DNA from: Bugulina stolonifera
Lineage: Eukaryota; Bryozoa; Gymnolaemata; Cheilostomatida; Bugulidae
NCBI GenBank assembly: GCA_935421135.1
Contig: OW285189.1
Coordinates: forward strand, 11,429,072-11,493,071
DNA length: 64,000 nt
Direction of reading: 5' to 3'
In this document: piece after piece, positions 1 through 12,100 of the stretch
Position numbering within the stretch: the stretch's first letter is position 1
Layout: each line of letters begins with the position of its first letter
Notes under the pieces: model-generated
What the model saw: only the letters and a program-made list of their open reading frames with translations
Told to the model about the DNA's origin: nothing
Databases searched by the model: none
Translations under genes and position numbers: made by a program

Positions 1-2
1 TT

Positions 3-1534
3 CTTTGGCTGAGCAGAAAGCGGGCTGAAGTGACTACTGAAAGTGGAGTAAACAAGCGTAAAACTTTTGGTGAAGATGAAGATGAGGAGGTAAAATTGAG
101 CCTTATTTTGTTTTATGTTTCATGGGCTCAGGGTTTGACAAACATAATGGGCTAGATAATCATACGAAACTATGTCAACTTGGCTTGAAGACTTTAGTGT
201 GGGGGAGAAGGCCAATGATAAAAGGTGGTACTAGATGCAGTTTTTGAATTTTATTCTCTATGTATTTTGATAACAATCCTATTTTCATCATCTGATTATG
301 CTATTGAAATGCAAGGAGAACAAAAATTCTAAATTGTGTCTATTACTATTCTCTATCAACTATAGTGGTGAATGAAGCAACTCTCATTTTGTGCATCTTT
401 AAATGCATTTCATAGTATCGTATACAGCCAGTAGGTGTATACAGTGTCTATGTTTTGTAGTAAAACATATCTGCTTTGGTGTTTTAGGTAATGGTAGTTA
501 CTAAGAAAAGAAGTAGAGAGGATACCTTTGGGTCTGATAGTGGGTATGATAATGGTACTCAACATCCCGACACAACATCTGGGGAACCGACAGATCAACC
601 AGCTAAGAAAAAAAAGAAAAAGAAGAACACTGATATCGGTGCGTCTATGCTTGTTATACTCAAGTCAAAATACATGTAATTAGAAGGACCCAACAATGTA
701 TGTTTGTGCTGGTTTAAATATATTTAGGGTCTAAATTGATATATTACGTAGTTATACCAAATGATCAGAAATTGGCGTGTCATATCCATGTAGTTAAGTT
801 TGAGTCATGAACTCAGTGCGATGTTAGAAGTTGTCTGCCTGTTAGCAAACACACTCGTACAAGTAGCAGGGAAGCAGGATTCTCAGGCAGAACAATCATC
901 TGCATGGTTTGCAAGTCCTCCTAACCAAAGGATGGGTATGTACAAGTTTGTTATGACTGTTTAATTCTGATATAATATTCACATTTTAGAAGAATCTATA
1001 AAACCTGATGGATCACCTAAAAAATTAACTAAGTCTCCAACAAAGGAAAGTGGTGATAGTATAATAAACACTTCCCCAACCGAAGATACAAATATAGAAG
1101 ATGCAAATAAAAACGACTCTCTGGCCAACAAGGCGCTCAATGACGAGTTTGCACAAGGTGACAGTCTTGTTTCACCAAAAATAAGTCCTAAGAAAGGGGA
1201 AAAACATAAGGACACAGAGCATGGTCAAGATATAAAATTGGATACAACTTTGAATGAAAGTCAACCAGAAGATTGTATCGTATTAGATTCAGTTCAAGAT
1301 GATAGCCAAGGTGATATGGTTGGTTCGCCGACGAAAAAACACAAGAAAAGTAAGAAAAACAAAAGAAAGGACATGGAAAATGCACCTGACATTGTCGAAG
1401 TAGGTAGTAGCCTTATAGAATCAACTATGAATGAAAGTCAAGTAGATGATTGTAATGAATTAGATACCTCACTATCTCAAAGTGAGACTAAACAGAAGAA
1501 AAAGAAGAAGAAACATAAATCGAGAATTGACTGA
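3..1534 (+). CDS. 3' end of a lysine-rich, probably nucleolar protein (partial, four exons)
   Basis: Four exons join in phase: 3-89, 488-638, 870-935 and 990-1534 (stop TGA at 1532-1534), giving 282 codons with the 5' end missing. The protein is acidic/serine-rich with lysine blocks: KKKKKKK near residue 77, a KKHKKSKKNKRK block, and a KKKKKKHKSRID C-terminus. These look like nucleolar or nuclear localisation signals of the type seen at the ends of rRNA-processing factors. Two copies of a short motif, NESQ-x2-DC-x2-LD, occur in the last exon around 1254-1290 and 1431-1465. No enzymatic domain is visible in this part, so I do not name the family. RRP1, G-patch or MYBBP1A-like tails would look similar. 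Donors and acceptors are canonical and the reading phases (0, 1, 1) all match, so the exon chain is well supported even though the identity is not. Confidence 0.72.
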
Positions 1535-1869
1535 TGTATTTTTGTATTCTGTTAGTACTTTTCAAGTGCAGGCAATCCCCAAGAGGCGATGTAGTTATGC
1601 TTATCTCTCTTTTTTCTGTATATTTACAGTCATCAGATTTCAACTACCACTTCAATCTATATAATTTTGAATTTTGATAAAGTTGCTAAATATACTGTCA
1701 TGATTGGTGGTTATAACATCTATGTTGTGACTTTGTCTTCATTCCTCTCTTGCGTTTAGCAGTGAGGTTAACTGCCCTCTGGTTGAATTTTGAAAGGATG
1801 TTTAGACCTAACCTACGAGTATAATAATAATACAAAAGTTGTGGTGTACTGTAGGGGTGGCATGAGTTC

Positions 1870-1875
1870 AATAAA
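1870..1875 (+). terminator. possible polyadenylation signal of the lysine-rich gene
   Basis: AATAAA lies about 335 bases after the stop codon at 1534. It is the first clear hexamer downstream, but AT-rich DNA makes chance matches common. Confidence 0.3.
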
Positions 1876-2459
1876 GAGGCCTATTTTGGAAAATGAACCA
1901 TAACATGTTCTGGATTGTCTGGTGATTATCTGTGTTTTATCTGGTAAAATTCTGCACAACTTTTCCCGATGTTGCTGGTACATCATCCAATAAATTAATT
2001 GTATGATATAGTGAGCCAATTCCCTCCCATCGCTACTTGGGCTACATGCAGCAGCAGTTTGTAAGAGGTTTTATAAACATGGCAAGGTTACAGGCTTACA
2101 GCATAAATAGGTGTGATGGAGAAATATTCTGTGTTTTGTATCATTCTGTATTTTAGACATCTGATGTGAAGAATGACCTTGGTCATATATGTGCCCTCAA
2201 ATGTCATCTGGCATGAGTGCATGACTAGAAGTAAAGGTTGAGTTAGGTAGATTAGTAACAATCTCTCATGCTGCACATACAGTACATGTGCATGAGTATT
2301 ATGTAAGCGATCTGAACTTGTCAGGAGTGGACAAGTCTGGTAGTTTGCATTTTAGTCAGACTCACTCCAATGTTATTTTAATAATAGTCAATATTATTAA
2401 TTACCATCCCAAGTCTTATTGAGCTGCTTTTGGTCACTTTACAATGAGTCACAAGCACT

Positions 2460-2551
2460 CATATGCTATAGATCATAATTCGAAGTTGTCCTCTTTGTCA
2501 TTCTGCCTAAATTAAGAGAGGACAACTTCTAATTATGATCAATAGCTTATG
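2460..2551. repeat. inverted repeat with GAAGTTGTCCTCTT arms
   Basis: The left arm (about 2460-2496) reads ...GATCATAATTCGAAGTTGTC... and the right arm (about 2512-2551) is its near reverse complement, with about 15 bases of loop. The core AAGTTGTCCTCT is the same motif found dispersed through the window, so this is probably a small fold-back copy of that repeat. Confidence 0.7.
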
Positions 2552-4438
2552 GAAAATTTTGCAAAAAAGCTTCTAGAGACATGTTCTGGAAAAGTTTGAG
2601 ATGAGCTTTGATGATGTCTTCCTGCAAGGAATTTGTCTATTGAGCAGTCAGTTTTTGCAGATCAGCAGTAGCAATACTAGGTAGAGTGTACTGATACTAT
2701 TAGCAGTAGTAGTAAAGAGCAATTACTTGTGGTGAGCACTAGCACTATGAATAAGTCTTTGTACTACTACTATTGCTACTAAAAGATGTTATTATTGGGC
2801 CACTATTATTGTGAGTGAGATCAGTAGTGGCATATTAGTAGGAACTTGCTAGTTAGCAAGCTATAAAAAGGTTTTTATTACTACTAGTAGCAAAAAGTAC
2901 CAGTACTACTTGTTACTAGTAAAATCTTCTTCACACTCGCATCATTAGCTATCACCAGTGATCGAAGAGAAACAAATCAAGTGGGTAAGCTCCCAGTCAA
3001 TATAGTGCAATGCACCCCAGGTGCAGGGTGGAATCTCGGCCACCAAACTGTTTAGAGTCTCTGAGACTCTTAAAATTTCTTTTGTTGGCATTAGCCTACT
3101 TGGTACAAAATATTGTATATTTTTTTAATAACATGATACTTTTTGGGCTATAGCTAATGTATTGACACCAGAAAATTTCAATTGTTAAGTTATATTGTCT
3201 TTACCAGAAGAGATGCCACATTGAAGCCACAGAGTTGATTCAAGGTCAGGGGAGGTGCCTGATACCCTACTGTTAGCAGTAAACAGTAAGAGACTGTATA
3301 GTTCAAATTGTAAGAGCACTTTATTGAGCAACAGCCTACATACAACTGAAGTCAGGATGCAAAATAGTGCACCTTGTATTATGAAATCAGTTTTAAACTA
3401 AGGTAAAAAAGTTAACAAGTATATTAGGTCGGTCTCGGACCAAAAGGGGTGTGAGTTACAGAAAATACAAAACGGTCTCGGATTAAAAGCACTGCTACAT
3501 TTCAGACTAATGAAAATAGACAATATTATAGTAATCAAGGCATGTAGCAACAGCCAACAGCATGTAGGTTAACAAAAGGTACACAATAAAAGAAACCCGA
3601 AGGGGAAACATATATATTTACGCTGCAATGCATACGAGACAAGATAACGCAATAAGGAGACTGTTTATTTTAAGTTAGTTAGAGTTATAGTCAATCGGGA
3701 GTGTCGGTTCAGGACACAACAATATACAGTAGCTATCAAACGCTGAGGAATTCAATTGCGATGGCTATGTACAAGAACTCTCAACTCAGTTTTCTCCGAG
3801 AAGCTGTAAAGTGCAACGAATAGAGATAACCACAATCAAAATTAGTAAAATCAGAACATAGGATCTATCTCATACTAAAACAGTGACATTTCGCTTTCAA
3901 AGTCTGAACTTCTGACACTATTGAGTTTCACAAAATTTAAATAGTAGCTCAAATAACTCTACAAAAATCTTGAGCTAAATAACGAAAGAATTTAACTTGA
4001 CTTGCAGTTGGTCTAGATAATTTGATAAAAACTTGAGTTTCTCTTCTGGGGCCATGCAAAGATTTTACTTCTAGCTTCAAAGATTTGATTAGCCATTAAA
4101 AATAAATTGACTTGCGACTAAGAATTGGCCATGACGACTTGAGTGTCCAAAAGAACACTTGCAGACATCTCTGCCTTTAGCTGTCTTAATTGATGTTGTG
4201 TTATCACATATAAGCTCTCTGGTTAGATGCTGATTATACGTATGCTTACACTCTCTAACTTAGCAGCCAGTGAGTACCAGTGTCCTATTATGTGCACAGA
4301 AAAATTACTATGTTTGTTTCTATTTTACATTCAAAAGAATTGAACACTTAGTGATGCCTGTAATAAGATATATAACTAATAATAAAATAAATAGCATTAT
4401 TATAATCATTTATTAGTCCTATAAATTTAACTAAGTAC

Positions 4439-5130
4439 TAAATATCAAATTATTTAGATTACTTAGCAAATTATGTAACTCAATGATTAATCAAAATGAT
4501 TGTGCAATGACAAACATGATATAACCCTAGCTACAATCCAGTAATATCTAGCTATCAGCTTGTCTGCATTAACTAAGCCCAGGACAAAGAATAGCCAGTT
4601 GAGTAGGCTACCAGCACCAATTGTACTGGAAGACTTGTCTAATCATAATAACAAATGTATCGAATTATTTGGATTACTTAGCAAATTATAGGCCTACTAT
4701 TTAGTTTAATAATTGGTAAAAATAATTGTACAATGAAAATTGTGATACAATTTATATTTTCCACACTATCCTGGAGCATGAATCTCTCTTTTCAAATCCT
4801 ATATCTACACTTGATATTAACACCAAACATGCTAATGCTTTCAATTCTGCTGCCTGTAATACTAACAAGTTTCTGCACAGCTTTCTAATCAGAACTGTTT
4901 AGGAGCTCGCTGAGACCATAGAACTAGCTAAAAAGAGTTGCAACTGTGATAATTCCTCTTTACTTCTAACCTGGAACCAAGGAACTTAGCCAAGACAAGA
5001 TATCCTAGCTACAATCCAGTAACATCTATCTAACTATGATTATGATAGCTAGATAGTTACTATCAGCCTTGTCCGCTCTAAGTGAAGGATGAAGAATAGC
5101 CAGTAGAGTAGGCCACCAGCTGGTGTAATC
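4439..5130. repeat. duplicated block (two sequence types, each present twice)
   Basis: Segment A at about 4439-4525 (AATTATTTAGATTACTTAGC) recurs diverged at 4654-4750. Segment B at about 4526-4620 (CTAGCTACAATCCAGTAA) recurs at about 5005-5130. The order is A B A' ... B', with substitutions and insertions. It looks like an old local duplication, perhaps of a mobile element; no ends or target duplication were recognised. Confidence 0.55.
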
Positions 5131-5588
5131 ATGATCACAATTGTAAATACTAAAAATAACGTCAAATTGAAAGCATTGCAGTGCACTGCTAGTGCTAGTT
5201 TAAGTTTGTATTTACCTCTGACTCTTCTAGTCTTGGTGCCAGAAAAACATTAAAATCTAACTGCGTAGCCAACAATGGTAATTATTAAATCTACATGATT
5301 TGTGTTATAGAACCATTAAAACTTTTTATTGTAATGACAGAATACACGTGAACGCATTTCAATAACATTAATTTAATATTATTAAGATTTTAACATGACC
5401 ATCTTCAGAAACCGTTGACCAATTCCTCAGGAAACTACCAAATAATAAAGAAACTTGAACCGAGAAAGCCATATATGAAACAAACTTGAAACGGTCCGTT
5501 GCTTGTTAGCTACTTTTATATCAATAGAACGATACTATGGAGGCGCATATTTAATGCCGAAGAGAGAAGACAACTTTCTGATTATAAA

Positions 5589-5662
5589 GTGGGGGGACGT
5601 TATTGCAGAGCGTCCCCCTGGCTAATTTTTATTAGGGACGCCGTCCCCCGGCGTCCCCCCAC
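5589..5662. repeat. GC-rich inverted repeat (GTGGGGGGACG ... CGTCCCCCCAC)
   Basis: The ends are an 11-base perfect inverted pair. Inside are further CGTCCCCC and GGGGACG blocks that can fold as nested hairpins. The strong C/G runs stand out against AT-rich flanks. It may be the end of a DNA transposon or a short miniature element; no target-site duplication was seen. Confidence 0.55.
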
Positions 5663-6654
5663 AATTTAAGCACTGACTAGGACCCTCAATATGCAAACAG
5701 CAAACACATAATCAGCTCTGCACCTATTACGTCTGGTGATGTCATTTGCCAACCTATGGTAGCCAGTCCATACATCTATTTGGTCTAGCTAGGTATCATG
5801 TCCTACAGGTGAGCTGGCCAGGACACTGCCCTTCACTACGCTTGCTGATGTCGGCTCCTACTCTTTAGTACTGTTGTAGGCCTACACATCTGTTGGGTCA
5901 CAAGTGAAGGGTCAAGGGGCCGTTTCTCCTCTAGCATCTGGGTTGGACTAGTACTGTCTCCTAATAACAAAAGGTCTGCCTTGTAATTGTTGGCATTGCA
6001 CCTGAGCTGGTACTTCTTCCTAGTGCATGTTGTCTTATTACCTTGCCAAATCACAACAACAGTTACTGTGGAGCTGTTTATTGAGAAACAATAATATTTT
6101 GTTATAGAACATTGAATACAATATAATCCATAAATTTAATATTAAAAATATTAAATCTATGAGTACAGAATACATAACTCTCTATGAGAATAAAAGCTTT
6201 TACATTGTTTCCTTTTGGGGAGGCATTGCACTAGTTTTTATTTTACTAGTTGCCATCCCCTACTAGATAAATGACAAAGAGAATTTTGTTCTGAAGATAG
6301 CGCGTCGAGTTTAATTTATTGTAGTTTCAAAATTTATTTAAACTACGTGTTTAAAGTAGAAATATTATTTATTTTGCTATTAATATTGTAAACACTTATT
6401 CATAATTTATATTAAATAACAATTAAGCGAAATAATACAATATCTTGTATACAATACGCCTGAATACTTTATTAATTTGATATGTATACGGTTATTAATA
6501 AACACGGGAGACAACTTCTAGAACAACATACAGCATAAGCTTCAGCCAAGTATGAATTATTTGGAATTGGTCACCTCTCCGTTATTATGGAATTAAAAAG
6601 CTATACCGCGTACAGTTAAAGCATATAGTCCGAGCTCACAGCACTCATTTTGAT

Positions 6655-6831
6655 ATGTTACCCATATGCGTAGTGGCAGGTTTATTGAGATTTGTAATCG
6701 GACTTCAATTGGACGTCGTATCCATAGACCTTTCCGACTCTAGTAACGAAGACAAAGATTGCGACGGAGAGCTTTCTTTGTTTGGAAGAAAGTATTCAAC
6801 AATACAGGCTATGCTGACTCTCGCCAAGTGG
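6655..6831 (+). other. possible ABCA leader exon carrying a 58-codon open frame
   Basis: ATG at 6655 opens a frame of 58 codons ending in TAG at 6829-6831. The stop overlaps a good splice donor (AAGTG|GTAGGT, donor at 6830). The stretch is less AT-rich than its surroundings. An acceptor at 7451 (TAACAG|TTTG) precedes the ABCA start codon by about 45 bases, so 6,6xx-6,829 could be a 5' untranslated exon with an upstream open frame. The peptide is hydrophobic at first and then acidic (SDSSNEDKDCDGE), and I do not recognise it. This is inference from position and splice signals only. Confidence 0.35.
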
Positions 6832-7495
6832 TAGGTTTGCATAATTTTTGTTCCACTAATGTTCACGCTACTACTACCTACTACTGCTGCTGCTGCATTG
6901 TCACCGTGTTCATATTATTAGTTTGAGGTCAGTGCCAGTTTGAGTTTCTCATAAAATAAAATTAAAAATTAAAATACATGATTTTTATCTTATGCATATT
7001 ATTTTTCTATGATCTATTCATGAAAATTATTATTTATAATGAATATAATATGAATGGGACATGTGTGAAAAGCACAAGGGTAACGTCATCATAATGATGG
7101 TAGTTTAAAATTGAACGTCAATATGAATATAATCTAATAATAATGTGAATACAATAATATGATGATGATTATAATAACAATAATAGTATTTTATTATATT
7201 TAGATTGAATTTATTAAAATTATTTGTAAACACTAAACAGGCCCAAATGAAATTGAAATATAAAATACAATTACAATATTAAGTTGATTATAGAATAAGA
7301 ATTATAGAGTGTAGTTTACTGTAGTGGTGTTGAGTAGGCCTAGGATACTAGAAAGCTTAATTTTCTTTGGATCAGTTAGCATGACTATTTCATTCCTGGG
7401 CTGATTAGTGGTATCTATTGAACGATTAATATTTTTTCTACTTCTAACAGTTTGTAGCATACTTTCATTGTGGCAGCAAATTGAACTAAAGTATC

Positions 7496-9195
7496 ATGGC
7501 GAGGTCTACATTCTGGATGCAGCTGAAGAGTCTTGTAAAACGTAATATACTCATAAAGATTCGTAACAGATCTCAGACTGCTATGGTATGTAATTGATCA
7601 TTGCACTGTAGACATTTCGGTAAGGTGTTAGTTTTGGCGATATTATTTTAACGTGGGCCGATTCACGAGATAACAAGGACATCTGTGTCTGAACATATTA
7701 TATGCATGTAATATCTCAATGCATTGCTAATACCAATGTAGAGTAGCAATTTTATGGTGGTTATAATTATACGCTACTTACATGACTGCAGTTTGGTCCA
7801 ATGATCATGTAACTTAGTTTCTAGGTTATGATTTGTATATATAATTATATTTATTCACAATGGTTTTGAGGTTCTTGCTGGTTAGAAATCTCCAATCCCC
7901 ACAATCTACATTTACTATTGTATTTGCAGGAATTCATCTGGCCTATATTTTTCATAATTCTCCTCGCTTTCATAAAGCAACTCTCCACTCCTGACATTGA
8001 CACATCAGCAGTGCGAGACTTTCCTGAGACGCCCCTGAACTTTGGGAGTGGTGGTAGTGACTCTCCACTAATCCTTGTTTCACCACCATCAGCTGTTGGA
8101 TTAATTCAACCCCACTATAACAACTCCAAAAGTGTAATACCGTTTGCCAATGCTGTAAGTTGTCCCCACTTACCCTAAATATTTCTCAAGATTTTATTTT
8201 ATTGTATTACAGTAGGAAATCAATAAGATGGTGGTGCGATCTTTTATATATACATTACATAGCTATTCTTTTAGTGTGGCGATGTGATAGTGATACAAAT
8301 CAATATCCTTCTGCATGAAGTTGGATTGATGTGAAATAACTGTTTTCGGTGTATTTTAAAATAATAGTAAATATCAGTGCACAATATACTGTGCAACAGA
8401 CCTGCTCCATAAATACAGTACAGACCTGCTCCATAAATACTGTACTAATCTGAGATATCATGTACTGATCAATCACAGTAACGTTACATTCTAGTAGGCC
8501 TATTTATACAATAATATTTGCTTAGTCTAGAATAGTGCTATAATAGTACAGTTGCACTATCTCAAGTATTATGTAGTGAATGGAGGAAGTACAGTGCTCT
8601 AATACCATGTTATCTGGTGTATAAATATTTGAGTTGCAGTATAAATAGTTTAGCTCTGATGTGCCAAGTGGTGGCAGTTCTAATCCAGCATCCAGCATAA
8701 TTTGTTCACACAGATGAATATGCACCAAGTACATACATCTACTATGCTGGTAGACGATGTGGTAGGGCCATAGTATCACCTGGGGCAATAATTTTGTGGG
8801 TTGGTCTATTTTTATAGGAAGAAATGGATGATTGGTTCATTGAACAGGGAACTGATGCCTTTGGAGTGTTTGCAGGAGTTGTCTTCCAAACCAGTGACTT
8901 TAAAAGTTATGAAATAAGAACTCTTTATTCAAAGAGTGCTAAAACTGATAGCCAACTTGGTAAGCTAGCCGATTGCCGCAAAGGTTCAGAAGATTGTCCA
9001 GCTGAACTATATTTGAGTAATGGCTTCCTCGAGCTGCAGACGTTTATCGACTCTCAGCTGTTGTTTATGGAGGGTATCATAGCTCCAAATTATTCTACAC
9101 AGAAAATGCCCAAGGACACATTTCCAGGGGATTCCTCGTCCATCCGTGCCTTTGCTCCTATATTCTACGTCTTCACCTACTCCTTTTTCATACAG
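7496..9195 (+). CDS. ABCA exons 1-3: N-terminus, first helix and first luminal loop
   Basis: Residues 1-231. A basic N-terminal stretch (residues 10-26, [15 protein letters not shown]) is followed by a hydrophobic helix, [13 protein letters not shown] (about 32-44), the usual first membrane segment of ABCA proteins. Exon 3 codes for the extracytoplasmic loop with four cysteines expected to pair. It also has the family's [13 protein letters not shown] stretch (ABCA members have a similar GFL-x-LQ-x-x-hD motif just before helix 2), then helix 2 begins with [15 protein letters not shown]. The loop is shorter than in human ABCA1. Confidence 0.88.
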
Positions 9196-12100
9196 GTTAG
9201 AGCCCTTGCTTTATACGGTTTATACATCTAACAGACACATTCCTGTGAATATACTGTTTTATCAGTACTTTTTAGTATTAATTGTCTGGCACTGTTATCT
9301 AACATGCCACGCCATCAATAGATAAATTATGGTTTGGATACCTATCATAGGTAATATCTCTCTCTTCCAGTAATAGGTAGGCTAATGGTATGAATCTAAC
9401 ATAAACATGTCTGCCAGAGTATATCAATCATGTTCTACCATGCAGAATGCAGCAAGACCCATTCACCCTGCCCACAGACCTTGTCATAGAACTGTGGCTA
9501 TATTTCTATTGTCCAATAATGCACCATGACATTGCTAGTACTTTACAGTGGCTAGACCAACCTGCTCATGAAACAGTTGGCTAGTCAAATCATGGTTTGA
9601 ACTTAGTACGAGATCATGTGAAACTGCAGTCTTGGGTGTTTATACAATAGAGCAGTCCTGGCCTCTCCACACTGCTCATTAATTTCACTTGGCTTTTAAG
9701 TTGACAGAACAGCTGGCTATTAGCATTTATACAAAGTCAGTCATTTGTGTTATTAGCAAACACCTGGAGACCTACTGATGGAACTAATAGGGTGGTGTGT
9801 AATAGAATGACCTGTGTGGTATCCTAAGATTGTGGGGATATAAACCTCCACCCTCGCCATCCCACAAACAGGTTTCCAGTTGGGCCAGGAGTTGTGTTAC
9901 CTTTCGGTCACAACATGTTGACAGATGTCCGCCACTGTTCAATGTTGAGCAAACTTGAATGTTATGCAGTGTAGTAGTAGTAGTAGGAGGAGCAAATATT
10001 TTATATTCTAGTAGCTGACCAGATCACTGGAATAGAGTGGTAGGAGTTTTATTACAGAACATGAGAACTCTGTCAGAATATTATGGGATATGAAATTTTT
10101 CTCTCTGCCATCTACCTAGTAGGCCGCCTACTTCTGAAATTTTTTAGTTCTTGCTGGTGAATTTGGTAACTGAGAAAAAGGAGAAAGTGAAGGAAACCAT
10201 GAGAATTATGGGTATGAGAGACAGTGCATTCTGGTATGTATTCATAATTATTCCATTATAGCATATTACATGTATAATATAATATATTATAATATTATTA
10301 TAATAATACATTGTATGTTGTAATAATTATTTATTATAGTATATTATTGTAATGTAATGCAAACAGCTGTGTTACTCCTATATTACATTCACTAGAACAG
10401 CCATTGCCTATAGTTGGTCAAAGCACTGGACTTTCATGTGGGAGACCCAGGTTAGATTTCTGTAATGATAGTTGGTGGTGCTAGGATGAGCACCATGTGC
10501 CACTAGTAACTTTGCCAGGCTGAAAACAGCACAGCTAAGGTATCTTCCTCACTCCAGCTGGTAAAATGCTGAAATCATCAGCTTTTATCAGAGATTAATA
10601 GTGAGAAGTAAACTGCTAAGACCTCAATAAGGGTTTTGTTTGAATGATAACTAGACTTTGATATGACAAGTATAGCCTGCTTTTACTCAAAAAGAGATGT
10701 TATATGTGCTTTTCTGGGCTTCTAGTTTTGTATAGTTCCTATTTTTGGCATTGTGTATAGATTTACTTCTACATGTATACTACTAGTATGCCTACTAGTA
10801 GTTAGTAGGCATCCTAGCCTAAGTCAATAACTAGTAGCATGTTTTCATGGCATTTACTTGTCTAACATGAGAAGTACTGGCACCAGTTGCTGGCAGTGAA
10901 AGCTTGCATAAATCTTTGTTGTATAAGAAACCCTATTGTACTTTGCCATCTCCTTATCTCCGGTTTATTTACTTTGTCTCATTTTTCACCAGTGACCTTG
11001 GGGAAGGCTGTTTATATTGTATATGTAAATATATGCCCCTCTTGTGATAGATAGTACATTGTACATATTGTAGTATGTGACCCAAGCGTAACGTGACTAT
11101 ACAGTTTTCATTGTAGGTCATGCCGCTATCTCTAGGGAGTAGAATATCCAACTGTATAAATATATAACAGCATTGAGAACCTAGTGATAATCAGGTCATA
11201 TTGTTGAGAGAAAAAAGGATTATAATGATATACATAACATATTAATAGTAAAGATAATGATATATTGTAACGCCAACAGCAAATACTGAGTTCAAAGTGT
11301 AATCTATGTTATGTAATCATATATTATGTGCATGTATTAGGACCTAATGATTATGTAGCCAGTATTGATGTACTACTGCAGGTCTGTCATCTGACCCAGT
11401 AGCTGTACTAGTCTCAAGTCAGGTAGTACTAGTTGTTAGTAGTTAGTTATATCTGACACCAACACAACTACATGTATTACAGATGTGTGAGTGTTATGTA
11501 ATATTAAAGTAGTACAAGATTCAAAATATAGGTATTTTAGTTAGTAAGTTCATATTTTGGGCTTCAAAATGATATGCAACTTGACTTGGTTGAGCATGTA
11601 CAAATGGCTGTATTTGAACCCCAAAAATCGTTGAAATATGGTGATTTTGTAAAAGCTCAGGAAATTTTGCCAGGAATTTCCAACTATTCATTGATGTCAC
11701 TTGTCTGTTCAGTATGAAAGAGCATTCAAATAGTTGAACAAAGAAACAAAGACAACCAATGAGAGAGTGTTAGTTATAAATAGGTCAATTGTTACCATTG
11801 TTACTGTGGGAATAATGCTGTTTACAATTATAGTTTAGTTTATTGTACTAGTGCACATGACTAGTTGACCTATTAAAACCAATTGTAAGCAAGCCCATGT
11901 TCATTGACAAATTTCAGCAAATCATCGGGACAAAAGTAGAATCCCCTTTACACATTAATAGTTGAAGAATTAAGCTATGTACATGTTGCATGAATACTAA
12001 ATATAGACCGGTGATTCATAGTAATTTGCATTAGAACAATCAGTGTTTGCGCGGCTCATAGAACTAGTAGCCAACGTGCTGCTTGATCGCGCTAGTGATA

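Larger units (their letters stand above)
1900..6600. other. intergenic region, no supported gene
   Basis: I see no exon chain on either strand here. The content is AT-rich with scattered short repeats: CTA/TAG-rich sequence at about 2640-2940, a long hairpin at 2460-2551, a duplicated block at 4439-5130 and a GC-rich inverted repeat at 5589-5662. Short open frames (for example minus-strand 5836-6054) lack splice context or recognisable motifs. Confidence 0.6.

Noticed and set aside
5836..6054. 72-codon minus-strand open frame
   Set aside because: No splice context or recognisable motif; it lies in repeat-rich intergenic DNA.
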